64,000 nt of DNA from AC-32 sp963717725 (GCA_963717725.1 CAVQWS010000025.1:248001-312000); one strand, 5' to 3'. Counted from the first letter of the stretch, positions 7,341-16,386 are shown. The notes: generated by a model not told the origin, from the sequence alone. Program-made: numbers and translations.

Positions 7341-9344
7341 ATGGCAGCTAGACTCGGGCCCGTGGCCGACCTCGGGCGTGCCGCCCTCCTCGTCGCCTTC
7401 GGGCTGGCCCTCTACGCCGTGGTCGCGGGGGGCCTCGCCGCCTACGACGGTCGCCGCCGGCTTCACGAGTCCGCGCGCAACGCGCTCGTCGCCGCCTTCG
7501 CCGCGACCGCCGTCGCCGCCTTCGTGCTCCTGCACGCCTTCAACGCGCGCGACTTCACGTTCACCTATGTCGCCGACCACTCCTCGCGCAAGCTGCCGTT
7601 CCCGTACTCCTGGACCGGCTTCTGGGGCGGCCAGGAGGGCTCGCTGCTGCTGTGGCTGTTCGTCCTCACCGCGCTCGGTTCGCTCGCCGTCACCCTGAAC
7701 CGCGACCTGATCCGGCGCCTGCTGCCCTGGACGGTGCCCGTGATCGGAGGCGTCGCGACCTTCTTCGCATTCCTGCTCGTCTTCGTCTCGAGCCCGTTCG
7801 ACGTGCAGGCCGCACCCCTCGACGGCGCCGGCCTCAACCCGAGCCTGCAGAACCCGTACATGATGATCCACCCGCCGCTGCTCTACCTCGGCTACGTCGG
7901 CCTGACGATCCCGTTCGCCTTCGCCATGGGCGCGCTGCTCTCCGGCCGTTTCGACGAGGCCTGGATCGTCGCCACCCGCCGCTGGACGCTGCTCGCCTGG
8001 ACCGCGCTCGGGATCGGGATCCTGCTCGGCGCGAAGTGGGCCTACGAGGAGGTCGGGTGGGGCGGCTACTACGCGTGGGATCCGGTCGAGAACGCGGCCC
8101 TGATGCCGTGGCTCGCCTCGACGGCCTTCCTGCACTCGGTGATGGTGCAGGAGAAGAAGAACATGCTGCGGGTCTGGAACGCTGTGCTCGTCACGCTCGC
8201 GTTCTGCCTGTCGCTGTTCGGCACCTTCCTCACACGCAGCGGCGTGATCAGCTCGATCCACAGCTTCACGCAGTCGTCGATCGGGCCGTGGCTGCTCGGC
8301 TTCATCGCCGTCGTGGCCGCCTTCTCGACGGCACTGATCTTCTGGCGGCTGCCGCTGTTGCGGACGAAGACGCGGCTGGAATCGCTGGCCTCACGGGAGG
8401 CGGCCTTCCTCTACAACAACCTGCTGCTGGTGGCGCTGACGCTGACGGTGCTCTGGGGAGTCGCCTTCCCGCTCTTATCCGAGCTCGTGCGCGGCGAGAA
8501 GATCACCGTCGGGCCGCCGTACTTCGACTTCTTCCTGCGCGTGCTCGGCCTGCCGCTGCTGCTGCTGATGGGGATCGGGCCGCTCGTCGCCTGGCGGCGT
8601 ACCTCGCTCCGCGCGCTGGGGACGAGCCTGATCGGGCCGGCGGTGTTCGCGCTCGCCTGCGGAATCGCCCTGGTGGCGCTCGGCGCCGGCTCGAGCAAGG
8701 CCGGCCTCGTCGCGTACACCTTCTGCGCGTTCGTGCTCGCGGCGATCGCGCTCGAGTTCATCCGCGGAACCCGGGCGAGGCGAGCGCTCGACCGCTCCGG
8801 CTGGCCGGCCGCGTTCTCGTCACTCGTCGGCCGCAACCGCCGCCGCTATGGCGGCTACATCGTGCATGCGGCGATCGTCCTGCTCGCGCTCGGGATCGCC
8901 GGCGGCGCGTACGGCTCGACCAAGGTGCAGAAGCTCGAGCGCGGCCAAACGATGAGGATCGGCGGCTACGACCTGCGCTACCTCGGCTCGGTCGTGCGCA
9001 ACGAGCCGAACCGGACCGAGATCCGCGCCCGTCTCGCCGTCTCACGCGGCGGCCAAAGCCTCGGCACCTACCTCGCGGGCAAGAACAGCTACCCGGTCGA
9101 GGACCAGGTCTCGAACGAGGTCGGGATCCGCACCGACTGGCTGCGCGCGCAGGACCTGTTCCTGATCGGCGACCAGTTCAACAACGACGGCTCGGTGGTG
9201 ATCAAGGCGCTGGTCAACCCGCTCGTCGACCTGATCTGGCTGGCCGGCTTCGTCTTCCTGCTCGGATCGCTGATCGCGATGTGGCCGGACGAGCGTGAGC
9301 AACGCCGCCTGGCCCGCCGGGGCGCGCCGGTTCCGGCGACGTGA
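7341..9344 (+). CDS. ccmF: CcmF-type heme lyase
   Basis: 667 residues, normal for CcmF (about 650), with many transmembrane helices. CcmF acts with CcmH to attach heme to apocytochrome c outside the membrane. Motifs seen are the tryptophan-rich WGGYYAWDPVENA near residue 239 followed by LMPWL, and the loop GTFLTRSGVISSIHSF with a conserved histidine. The C-terminal part has a periplasmic domain (residues about 520-630) and a last helix. GTG at 7362 is an alternative start. Its stop overlaps the next gene by 4 bases (GTGA). Confidence 0.93.
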   Translation: MAARLGPVADLGRAALLVAFGLALYAVVAGGLAAYDGRRRLHESARNALVAAFAATAVAAFVLLHAFNARDFTFTYVADHSSRKLPFPYSWTGFWGGQEGSLLLWLFVLTALGSLAVTLNRDLIRRLLPWTVPVIGGVATFFAFLLVFVSSPFDVQAAPLDGAGLNPSLQNPYMMIHPPLLYLGYVGLTIPFAFAMGALLSGRFDEAWIVATRRWTLLAWTALGIGILLGAKWAYEEVGWGGYYAWDPVENAALMPWLASTAFLHSVMVQEKKNMLRVWNAVLVTLAFCLSLFGTFLTRSGVISSIHSFTQSSIGPWLLGFIAVVAAFSTALIFWRLPLLRTKTRLESLASREAAFLYNNLLLVALTLTVLWGVAFPLLSELVRGEKITVGPPYFDFFLRVLGLPLLLLMGIGPLVAWRRTSLRALGTSLIGPAVFALACGIALVALGAGSSKAGLVAYTFCAFVLAAIALEFIRGTRARRALDRSGWPAAFSSLVGRNRRRYGGYIVHAAIVLLALGIAGGAYGSTKVQKLERGQTMRIGGYDLRYLGSVVRNEPNRTEIRARLAVSRGGQSLGTYLAGKNSYPVEDQVSNEVGIRTDWLRAQDLFLIGDQFNNDGSVVIKALVNPLVDLIWLAGFVFLLGSLIAMWPDEREQRRLARRGAPVPAT

Positions 9345-10264
9345 GTCTGCCGCAGCTCGACGGCCCCACGTTCATCACGGACGGCGGGATGGAAACCGTG
9401 TTGATCTTCCACGAGGGCCTCGAGCTGCCGGACTTCGCGAGCTTCGTGCTGCTGGACGACGAAGCCGGCTCCGAGGCGCTGCGCACCTACTTCCGCCGTT
9501 TCCTGGCCATCGGCCGCGAGCACGGCATCGGCGTCCTGCTCGACACGCCGACCTGGCGGGCGAGCCCGGACTGGGGCGAGCGGCTCGGCTACTCGCGGGA
9601 CCGGCTCACCGAGCTCAACCGCCGCGGCGTCGCGCTGCTCGAAGGGCTACGGGCCGAGACGAGCGGCGATCCGCCGCTGCTGATCAGCGGCTGCATCGGG
9701 CCGCGCGGCGACGGCTACGTCGTCGGCGAGCAGAGGTCGGCGGCCGAAGCGGAGCGCTACCACTCTTTCCAGGCCGAGGTCTTCGCCGATACCGCCGCAG
9801 ACGCCGTCAGCGCGCTGACGCTGACGTACGCGGACGAGGCGGTCGGGATCGTGCGGGCCGTGTACAAGGCGGGCCTCCCGGTCGTCGTTTCCTTCACGGT
9901 CGAGACCGACGGACGGCTGCCCAGCGGTCAGACCCTCGGCGAGGCGATCGAGCACGTCGACGCCGAGACTGACGGCGCTGCTACCTACTTCATGCTCAAT
10001 TGCGCCCACCCGACGCACTTCGCCGGCGCGCTCGAGGCGGACGCACCGTGGATCGGACGGCTGCGAGGCATCCGCGCCAACGCATCCAGCCTGAGCCATG
10101 CCGAGCTGGACGAGGCGGAGACGCTCGACGAGGGCGACCCGGCCGAGCTCGCCGCGGCCTATCGCGAGCTGAGCGAGCGACTGCCGGCGCTGAGCGTCTT
10201 CGGCGGCTGCTGCGGCACCGACCACCGCCACGTCGAGGCGATCGCCGGCGCGGTCACTCCGTGA
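9341..10264 (+). CDS. Homocysteine S-methyltransferase family protein
   Basis: 307 residues, GTG start overlapping the ccmF stop. The Pfam S-methyl_trans barrel is recognisable from the N-terminal FITDGGMETVLIF, and the zinc cysteines in MLNCAHP and FGGCCGTDHRHV (the usual GGCCGT pair near the C-terminus). Such enzymes transfer a methyl group from S-methylmethionine, betaine or a similar donor to homocysteine. Donor unknown. Its 3' end overlaps that of the convergent ccmB by 11 bases. The coupling to ccmF is unexpected functionally. Confidence 0.85.
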   Translation: MSLPQLDGPTFITDGGMETVLIFHEGLELPDFASFVLLDDEAGSEALRTYFRRFLAIGREHGIGVLLDTPTWRASPDWGERLGYSRDRLTELNRRGVALLEGLRAETSGDPPLLISGCIGPRGDGYVVGEQRSAAEAERYHSFQAEVFADTAADAVSALTLTYADEAVGIVRAVYKAGLPVVVSFTVETDGRLPSGQTLGEAIEHVDAETDGAATYFMLNCAHPTHFAGALEADAPWIGRLRGIRANASSLSHAELDEAETLDEGDPAELAAAYRELSERLPALSVFGGCCGTDHRHVEAIAGAVTP

Positions 10265-10895
10265 CGACGTACTCGAACGACGCCCACGCGAGCAGCGCGA
10301 AGATCGTGTCGTAGAGCGCGAGGAAGCCGAGGTAGCGGCCAGAGCCGTCGGCGACGCTCGCGCCGACGCCGCCGATCACGATCGGCAACGCGAGCGGCAG
10401 GAAGAGCAGCGGCAGCAGCAGCTCGCGCGCACGGCCGGCGGCTGCCATCGCAGCGAGCAGCGTCCCGACCGCACAGATGCCGAGGTCGGCGAGCAGCACG
10501 CCCGCGACCGTCGACCAGCCGACCGGCTCGAAGAAGAGCGCGAACGCCGGCAGCGCGACCGCCTCGGCCACCACCAGGAACGCGAGCGTCGCGATGGCTT
10601 TCGCAAGCCAAATCGCGCTGCGGTCGACAGGCGCGAGCACGAGCCCGTCGAGCAGGCCCTGCTCCCGCTCGGCGACGAACGCGCGGCCGAGACCGAGCAG
10701 CGCGGTGAAGAGGATCGCGACCCAGAGCAGGCCGAGCTCGGCGAGCTTCGATGACCCGGACGGGAGCGCGAAGTGGAAGACCACGAGGATCGCGATCACG
10801 AACAGCAGCATCGCGGGCAACGTGTCTCGCGCCCGCAGCTCCAACCGAAGGTCCTTCCGCGCCAGCGTCGCCGTGTCGGTCAGGTAGCTACGCAA
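10254..10895 (-). CDS. ccmB: CcmB heme exporter permease subunit
   Basis: 213 residues with six hydrophobic helices, the size and topology of CcmB, the membrane subunit of the CcmAB ABC transporter. Recognisable segments are the N-terminal amphipathic ARKDLRLELRARDTLPAMLLF, the cytoplasmic AEREQGLLDGL loop and LLLPLLFLPLALPIVI. The start is placed at TTG 10895 because GGGAGG lies 7 bases upstream and no ATG/GTG fits there. A longer frame would run into ccmA. This gives an 8-base overlap with the ccmA stop. Confidence 0.88.
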   Translation of the reverse strand: MRSYLTDTATLARKDLRLELRARDTLPAMLLFVIAILVVFHFALPSGSSKLAELGLLWVAILFTALLGLGRAFVAEREQGLLDGLVLAPVDRSAIWLAKAIATLAFLVVAEAVALPAFALFFEPVGWSTVAGVLLADLGICAVGTLLAAMAAAGRARELLLPLLFLPLALPIVIGGVGASVADGSGRYLGFLALYDTIFALLAWASFEYVVTE

Positions 10896-11472
10896 GCGCG
10901 AGCCTCCCTCTGGCGAGCGGCGCGACCCGGTCGGGATCGTGGGTGGCGACGAGGATCGTTCGCCGCTCGCGCATCCCGGCGAGCTCACGGTCGAGCAGCT
11001 CGGCGCCTGCCTCGTCCAGGCCGCTGAACGGCTCGTCGAGGATCAGCAGCTCGGGCTTGTGCAAGAGCGAGCGGCAGAGCGCCAGCCTCTGCAACTGGCC
11101 GCGCGAGAGCTTCGCCGCGCGCTCGCCCCGCGACTCCCAGAGGCCGAAGCGCTCGAGCAGCATCCCAATCCGCTCGCGCCGCTCTGGCACGCGGTAGAGC
11201 CGCCCGTAGAGGTCGAGATTCTCGAGCGCGGTCAGCTCGAGGTAGACGAGCGGCTCGTGCCCGAGGAAGCCGATCGCCCCGCGCTCGGGCTCGACCTCGA
11301 GCGTGCCGCCGGTCGGGATCGCCAGCCCGGCACAGAGCCGGAGCAGCGTCGTCTTGCCCGCGCCGTTCGCGCCGGTCACGACCAGGAAGCCGCCGCGCTC
11401 GAGCTCGAAGTCGAGCCCGCGCAGGACGCGCTTCTCGCCGTAGTCCTTCTCGAGCCCAGCCGCGCGAATCAC
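10888..11472 (-). CDS. ccmA: CcmA heme exporter ATP-binding subunit
   Basis: 194-residue ABC ATPase, typical of the short CcmA family. Walker A is GANGAGKTTLLR (about residues 34-45), the signature is LSRGQLQRLALCRSLL, Walker B is LLILDEPFSGLDEAG and the switch histidine is in VATHDPD. It energises release of holo-CcmE with CcmB and CcmC. Start overlaps the ubiA-like stop by 4 bases and the 3' end overlaps ccmB by 8, so this is one tightly coupled operon. Confidence 0.92.
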   Translation of the reverse strand: MIRAAGLEKDYGEKRVLRGLDFELERGGFLVVTGANGAGKTTLLRLCAGLAIPTGGTLEVEPERGAIGFLGHEPLVYLELTALENLDLYGRLYRVPERRERIGMLLERFGLWESRGERAAKLSRGQLQRLALCRSLLHKPELLILDEPFSGLDEAGAELLDRELAGMRERRTILVATHDPDRVAPLARGRLALA

Positions 11473-12323
11473 AGGACGTCCAGCAGGACGAAGACGAAGA
11501 ATCCGATCGAGATCACGCCGTTCATCGTGAAGAACGCCGTGTCGAGCCGCCGCAGGTCGCCGGGCCGGACGAGTGAGTGCTCGTACGCGAGCAGCCCGGC
11601 GACGACGGCCACGCCGACCCAGTACCAGGTGCCGACCGGCAGGCCGAGCCCGGCGGCGACGAGGAATGCGACCGTGCCGACGTGGCAGATCCGCGCGGCC
11701 ACGAAGGCACCGCGCTCACCGAAGCGGGTCGCGACCGACTGCAGGCCCTGCTCGCGGTCGACCTCGAGGTCGAGCAGCGCGTAGAAGCAGTCGAAGCCGG
11801 CCACCCAGAGGGCGACCGCGCCGCCGAGCGCCCACGCCTCCCACGGAATCGTGCCGGTGATCGCCGCCCAGGCACCGACCGGCGCGAGCCCGTCGACCGC
11901 GCCGAGCCAGAGGTGGCAGAGCCAGGTCAAGCGCTTCAGGTACGGGTAGATCACGAAGCCGGCGACCGGGATCGGCCAGAGCCAGTGCACGAGCGGGTCG
12001 AGCTGGAAGACGGCAATCAGGAAGACCGCCAACGAAGCCGCACAGAAGGCGACCACGGCAGTCGGCGAGAGCAGGCCTGCGGGCAGCTCGCGACCGGCCG
12101 TGCGCGGGTTGCGCGCGTCGAGGCCGGCGTCGATCAGGCGGTTCAGCCCCATCGCCAGCGAGCGGGCGCCGACCATCGCCACCGTGATCCAGACCAGGTC
12201 GTGCGCGCTCGGCACGCCATCGACAGCAAGGAAGGCGCCGACGTAGGCGAACGGCAGCGCGAAGATCGTGTGCTCGAACTTGACGAGCGAGTAGAACCGG
12301 GCCGGGTACGCGAGGGCGGTCAT
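11469..12323 (-). CDS. UbiA-family polyprenyltransferase
   Basis: 284-residue membrane protein with about nine helices. Both prenyl-diphosphate/Mg motifs are present: NRLIDAGLDARNPRTAGRELPAG (N-x3-D-x3-D) and DLEVDREQGLQS (D-x-E-x-D). Closest in character to 4-hydroxybenzoate polyprenyltransferase-like MqnP proteins of menaquinone synthesis by the futalosine route. It overlaps mogA upstream and ccmA downstream by 4 bases each. Heme O synthase and MenA are alternatives, but the motif wording fits UbiA/MqnP better. Confidence 0.82.
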   Translation of the reverse strand: MTALAYPARFYSLVKFEHTIFALPFAYVGAFLAVDGVPSAHDLVWITVAMVGARSLAMGLNRLIDAGLDARNPRTAGRELPAGLLSPTAVVAFCAASLAVFLIAVFQLDPLVHWLWPIPVAGFVIYPYLKRLTWLCHLWLGAVDGLAPVGAWAAITGTIPWEAWALGGAVALWVAGFDCFYALLDLEVDREQGLQSVATRFGERGAFVAARICHVGTVAFLVAAGLGLPVGTWYWVGVAVVAGLLAYEHSLVRPGDLRRLDTAFFTMNGVISIGFFVFVLLDVL

Positions 12324-12799
12324 GTCTGCTTGTGGGCAGTCGTCGCACCGGCAAGCAACTCGACCGCGTGCTTCAACGCCGGGCGCAGGACCTCGAAGCC
12401 GTCGCGGCAGCCGCCCGGCGAGCCGGGCAGATTCACCACCAGCGCCTGGCCTCGAACGCCGGCGAGCCCGCGCGAGAGCAGGGCGTGCGGCGTCTTCGCC
12501 AGCGAGTCGGCGCGCAGCGCCTCGGCAATCCCGGGCGCCAGCCGCTCGAGCACGTCGCCGGTCGCCTCCGGGGTGACGTCGCGCGGGCCGAGGCCCGTGC
12601 CGCCCGTCGTCAGCACGACCGATACGTCCTCCGCGAGCTCGGCAATCGCCTCCGCGATCGCGTCGCGGTCGTCGGGCACGACGCGCCGCTCGACCTCGTA
12701 GCCCTCCTCGCCGAGCAAGGCCGTGAGCAGCGAGCCGCTCTCGTCCTGGCGCGACCCTTCGGCCACGCCATCGGAGATGGTGAGCACGGCCGCCTTCAC
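12320..12799 (-). CDS. mogA: Molybdopterin adenylyltransferase (MogA/MoaB family)
   Basis: 159 residues. The family adenylylates molybdopterin before metal insertion. The MoCF-binding signature is clear: VVLTTGGTGLGPRDVTPEA around residues 62-80, with the N-terminal VLTISDGVAEG and the later VNLPGSPGG. Overlaps moaC and the ubiA-like gene by 4 bases each. MogA and MoaB share the fold, so the exact symbol is less certain than the activity. Confidence 0.88.
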   Translation of the reverse strand: MKAAVLTISDGVAEGSRQDESGSLLTALLGEEGYEVERRVVPDDRDAIAEAIAELAEDVSVVLTTGGTGLGPRDVTPEATGDVLERLAPGIAEALRADSLAKTPHALLSRGLAGVRGQALVVNLPGSPGGCRDGFEVLRPALKHAVELLAGATTAHKQT

Positions 12800-13236
12800 G
12801 ACTTCGTCTTCTCCAGCAGCCGCACCTCGCCGATCTCCATCGCCTTGTCGACCGCCTTTGCCATGTCGTAGATCGTCAGCGCTGCGACCGACGCGGCGAC
12901 GAGCGCCTCCATCTCGACCCCGGTCTGCGCGGTCGTCTCGGCGGAAGCGACTATCTCGACCTCGGACTCAGCGAGCTCGATCTCGACGCCCACGTGGGTC
13001 AGCGGCAGCGGATGGCAGAGCGGGATCAACTCGCTCGTCCGCTTCGCCGCCTGGATGCCCGCGAGCTTGGCGGTGACGAGCGCGTCGCCCTTCGGCAGCG
13101 AGCTCAGCTGCGCCACCGTCTCCGGCGCGACGCGCACGACCGCCCGCGCCACGGCCCGCCGCCGCGACAGCGGCTTGCCGCCGACGTCCACCATCCGGAC
13201 CTCGCCGGCCTCGTCCACGTGCGAGAGCTCGCCCAC
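12796..13236 (-). CDS. moaC: Cyclic pyranopterin monophosphate synthase
   Basis: 146 residues from GTG 13236, giving the standard MoaC beginning (GELSHVDEAGEVRMVDVG). MoaC converts the MoaA product to cyclic pyranopterin monophosphate in molybdenum cofactor synthesis. The active-site segment TSELIPLCHPLPLTHV and the later TGVEMEALVAASVAALTIYDM are diagnostic. A -10-like TAGGAT lies 7 bases before the GTG. First gene of the moaC-mogA-ubiA-ccmA-ccmB operon; moaA, moaD and moaE are not in the window. Confidence 0.93.
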   Translation of the reverse strand: MGELSHVDEAGEVRMVDVGGKPLSRRRAVARAVVRVAPETVAQLSSLPKGDALVTAKLAGIQAAKRTSELIPLCHPLPLTHVGVEIELAESEVEIVASAETTAQTGVEMEALVAASVAALTIYDMAKAVDKAMEIGEVRLLEKTKS

Positions 13237-13243
13237 GACCCGG

Positions 13244-13249
13244 ATCCTA
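13244..13249 (-). promoter_or_regulatory. -10-like TAGGAT, 7 nt before moaC GTG
   Basis: On the minus strand TAGGAT is followed by 7 bases and then the moaC GTG. This suggests a leaderless transcript for the moaC-ccmB operon. Confidence 0.4.
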
Positions 13250-13279
13250 GACCCGTCGGGGTACCATGACCGAGGGCGT

Positions 13280-13564
13280 ATGGACCGGGAAGAACGGATC
13301 ATCGAGAACGAGAAGCTCTTCCGTGAGGTGAACGAGCGCGTCGCGGACATGCAGGCGAACTTCTCCGGCCCGGATCCCGAGTGGGTCTGCGAGTGCGGCG
13401 ACGAGACCTGCTTCGAGAAGGTGGCCGTCTCGGTCGACGACTACCAGCTGATCCGCTCTCATGGCGACTGGTTCGTGATCACGCCCGGCCACGACAAGGC
13501 GGACATCGAGCGCATCGTGCGCGAGAACGGCGAGTTCGTCGTCGTCGAGAAGTTCGAGCTCTAG
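13280..13564 (+). CDS. Conserved hypothetical small protein with CxCxxxxC motif
   Basis: 94 residues from ATG 13280. The N-terminus is a charged helix (REERIIENEKLFREVNER). The middle carries WVCECGDETCFE, a C-x-C-x4-C cluster that could bind a metal, followed by a compact alpha/beta C-terminal half with SHGDWFVITPGHD and a VVVEKFEL end. Similar small proteins are widespread in actinobacteria without known function. It diverges from moaC with a 43-base gap and converges on otsA with a 4-base stop overlap. Confidence 0.75.
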   Translation: MDREERIIENEKLFREVNERVADMQANFSGPDPEWVCECGDETCFEKVAVSVDDYQLIRSHGDWFVITPGHDKADIERIVRENGEFVVVEKFEL

Positions 13565-15030
13565 GAGACCTGCGCGCGGCAGCGGTCGAGGTCGGCCAGC
13601 TGCGCCTCGATCCACTCGGCCACGTCGTGCTCGCGCACGTGGGCGCGGATCGCCTCCAGCCGAACGCGCCGCTCCGACTCGCCCATCGTCAGCGCGGCAT
13701 GGATCGCCTCGGCCTGGCCGGCCACGTCGAACGGGTTGACCGACAGCGCCCACTCGCCGAGCTCAGCGTGCGCGCCCGCGTTCTCGGAGAGGATCAGCAC
13801 GCCGTCGCGCTCGTTCACGAGCGGCGCCTCCTTGGCGACGAGGTTCATGCCGTCGTAGATCGCGTTTACGAAGAGCGCGTCGAACTGCTTGTACGCCGCC
13901 ACCGAGCGGATGAAGTTGTCCTCGATCATCAGCTCGATCGGCGTCCAGCCGTCCTGCTGGAAGCGGTCGTTGACGCGGCGGGCCCCGCGCTGGATCGCGC
14001 CGAGGTACTCCGCGTACTCGGGAATCTCCTGGCGCGAGGGGTCGAGCTGGGCGAGCATGCCGACGCGGCCGTGCATCTCCGGATGGGCCTCGAGGTAGAG
14101 CTCGAAGGCGCGGAAGCCGCGGACGATGTTCTTGGAGGGATCGGTCCGGTCGACGCGCACCACAAGCTGCTCCGGCCGGCGGCGGAGCAGCTCGCGCTCG
14201 ACCGCGAGCACGGGCTCGCTGGAGGCGAGCTCGTCGAACTCGGTCGGGTCAAGCGAGATCGGATGCACCGTCACGAGCGTGCGGCGCTCGTCGAGAGTGA
14301 CCAGTCCGTCTCCGAAATCGGCGTCGGCCCCGGCGACGTCGCTCGCGGCGCGCATGAAATTCAGGGCCCATTGCCGCGTGTGGAAGCCGACCAGATCGTT
14401 GGCGAGCATGCCCTCGTGGATCGCTCGCCGGATCCGGTCGGGGAGCACGTGCCAGTAGTCGGTCTGCGGCCAGGGGATGTGGACGAAGTGGGCGAGCAGC
14501 GCGTCGGGCGCGCGCTCGCGGACGAGCCGCGGCGCGAGGTAGAGGTGGTAGTCGTGGAAGAAGACCGCAGCCTCGGGCTCGGCCTCGAGCTCCTCGAGCA
14601 CGGCCTGCGCGAAGGTCTCGTTGACCTGGGCGTACCCGCCGTCCCACGCGTGCTGGAGCGCGATGTCGATCGACGGCTCGTGGGCGAGCTCCCAGAGGTA
14701 GTGCTGCAGGAACCAGAGCATCGGGTTCGAGATCACGTTGTAGAACCAGTCGTAGGCCGTCTCGTCGTGGGCGAGCAGGCGCAGCCGGAAGGGCGAGCCG
14801 TCGCGCGACTGCTCGTCGATCGCGGCGCCCCCCGTGTCGACCGAGACAGCCCGGTCCTCGTCGCTCATCGCGCTCGCGATCCAGGTCACGTCATGCAGCT
14901 CGACAAGGCTCCGCAGCGCCGTGACGAGGCCGCCACCTCCGCGCCTCGCGACCCGCTCGCCGTCCGCGTCGCGGCCATACGTGACGGGCCCGCGGTTCGA
15001 GACGACGATCAGCTTGCGGCGGCGCGGCAT
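13561..15030 (-). CDS. otsA: Alpha,alpha-trehalose-6-phosphate synthase
   Basis: 489 residues, GT20 family. OtsA joins UDP-/ADP-glucose and glucose-6-phosphate. The donor/acceptor loop SNRGPV at the N-terminus, the GGGGLV stretch, FFHDYHLYL, PWPQTDYW, GFHTRQWALNF, VDRTDPSKNI (conserved Arg/Lys phosphate binders) and the C-terminal LSENAGAHAEL are all in order. No OtsB phosphatase is present nearby; a TreT-like gene lies immediately upstream on the same strand, 31 bases away. Confidence 0.93.
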   Translation of the reverse strand: MPRRRKLIVVSNRGPVTYGRDADGERVARRGGGGLVTALRSLVELHDVTWIASAMSDEDRAVSVDTGGAAIDEQSRDGSPFRLRLLAHDETAYDWFYNVISNPMLWFLQHYLWELAHEPSIDIALQHAWDGGYAQVNETFAQAVLEELEAEPEAAVFFHDYHLYLAPRLVRERAPDALLAHFVHIPWPQTDYWHVLPDRIRRAIHEGMLANDLVGFHTRQWALNFMRAASDVAGADADFGDGLVTLDERRTLVTVHPISLDPTEFDELASSEPVLAVERELLRRRPEQLVVRVDRTDPSKNIVRGFRAFELYLEAHPEMHGRVGMLAQLDPSRQEIPEYAEYLGAIQRGARRVNDRFQQDGWTPIELMIEDNFIRSVAAYKQFDALFVNAIYDGMNLVAKEAPLVNERDGVLILSENAGAHAELGEWALSVNPFDVAGQAEAIHAALTMGESERRVRLEAIRAHVREHDVAEWIEAQLADLDRCRAQVS

Positions 15031-15061
15031 GCGCCGACCACCCTACCGCCGCCCGGCGCCG

Positions 15062-16348
15062 CTAGCCCGCCGCGGCCGCGACGGTGACTTCGGCGCCCGC
15101 CGTGTCGTTGCCGTCGAGCTTGTTCAGCAACACGAGCCAGTCGCGGAGCAGCCGCGGCATGAGGAAGTTCCGGCGGACGTACTCCTTCCCGCGCAGCGCG
15201 CGCTGCCTCGCCGCGGCCGGGTCGGTCAGGATCTCGAGGCAGGCCTGCGCGCATTCCTCGGGCGAGTGTGGATCGACGAGCCAGCCGGTCTCGCCGTCCT
15301 GGATCTGCGCCACGATCCCGCCCACGCGGCTCGCGACGGTTGGGCGCGTCTTCCAGAGCGCCTCGGTGACGGTCAGGCCGAAGCCCTCCTTGGTCGACTT
15401 CTGGATCACGGCGTTCGAGTGCACCTGGAAAGCGTTGACCTCGACCGAGCCGATGTTGTTCAGGTTGGAGAGGATGTAGACGTCGGGGTCGCCGTCCGCG
15501 TAGGTGACGGTGCGGTTGTAGTAGTCCCAGCCCTCGGGGTCGTCGTGCGCCATCGAGCCGACCAACGCGAGCTGGACGTCGGGATGCTCGGCCTTGACGA
15601 TCCGGTAGGCGTCGATCACGCCGAGCGGGTCCTTCCACGGGTCGAAGCGCGAGACCTGGGTCAGCAGCGGCCGCTCGACGTCGATCCCGAACTGATCGAC
15701 GATGTAGGACGCGTCCTCGGGCGAGAGCGCCATGTTCTTCGGGGTCAGCGGGTCGATCGCCGGTGGCCAGATGTAGGCCGGCGGCAGCTCGGCGGTCTGC
15801 GGCACGTACTCCTGCCGGTGGAAGATCGCCGCGTCGTAGCGGCAGAGCCACGGTAGGAGGAAGTCGAGCACCTCGCGGTTCGGCTGCGAGAGGTCGATGT
15901 GGCAGCGCCAGATCCAATGCGCTGCGCTGTCGGGAAAGTGCTCGATCATCCCGGCGGGCTGCGGGTCGTGGATCAGGACATAGTCGTACTCGTCCGAGAA
16001 CTCCTCGGCGTTCAGCGCCTGGAAGCGGCGATAGACCTCCTGCTGAGTCGGCGTCAGCCCGGTCGGGTCGCCCTGGAGCGCGTTGTGGATCGTCTTCGTC
16101 GCGGCGAAGAACTCGTCGGCCCCGGCGATGATCCGCCACTCGGCATCGAGGCCCGCGTCGCGCATCAGCGGCACGAGCGCGTAGTTGATCTCCGCCACGC
16201 CGCCGCCGAAGGCCGTCGCCGAGACGTGCACGAGCCGCTTGCCGCGGAGAGGCTCCGCCAGCCGGCGGATCTCCTCCATCAGCCCGCGCGAGACAATGGT
16301 CGCGTAGTCCGCGAGCGACTTCTGACCGACGTTGACGAGCTGCAGCAT
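15062..16348 (-). CDS. TreT-like trehalose synthase (GT4 glycosyltransferase)
   Basis: 428 residues. The N-terminal acceptor domain carries VHVSATAFGGGVAEI and HDPQPAGM, features of trehalose glycosyltransferring synthase (TreT), which makes trehalose from NDP-glucose and glucose. The C-terminal GT-B half has VSRFDPWKDPLGVIDAY and the E-x7-E region STKEGFGLTVTEALW followed by GWLVDP. Adjacent otsA strengthens a trehalose role. A different nucleotide-sugar glycosyltransferase of the same family cannot be excluded. Confidence 0.75.
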   Translation of the reverse strand: MLQLVNVGQKSLADYATIVSRGLMEEIRRLAEPLRGKRLVHVSATAFGGGVAEINYALVPLMRDAGLDAEWRIIAGADEFFAATKTIHNALQGDPTGLTPTQQEVYRRFQALNAEEFSDEYDYVLIHDPQPAGMIEHFPDSAAHWIWRCHIDLSQPNREVLDFLLPWLCRYDAAIFHRQEYVPQTAELPPAYIWPPAIDPLTPKNMALSPEDASYIVDQFGIDVERPLLTQVSRFDPWKDPLGVIDAYRIVKAEHPDVQLALVGSMAHDDPEGWDYYNRTVTYADGDPDVYILSNLNNIGSVEVNAFQVHSNAVIQKSTKEGFGLTVTEALWKTRPTVASRVGGIVAQIQDGETGWLVDPHSPEECAQACLEILTDPAAARQRALRGKEYVRRNFLMPRLLRDWLVLLNKLDGNDTAGAEVTVAAAAG

Positions 16349-16386
16349 CAGCGGTCGCCGAGAATAGCGATCCGGTTCGGCCGGGC

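Noticed and set aside
13381..15087. A 568-codon plus-strand open frame across otsA
   Set aside because: Antisense shadow of otsA; no recognisable motif, composition biased to Arg/Val/Glu/Leu.
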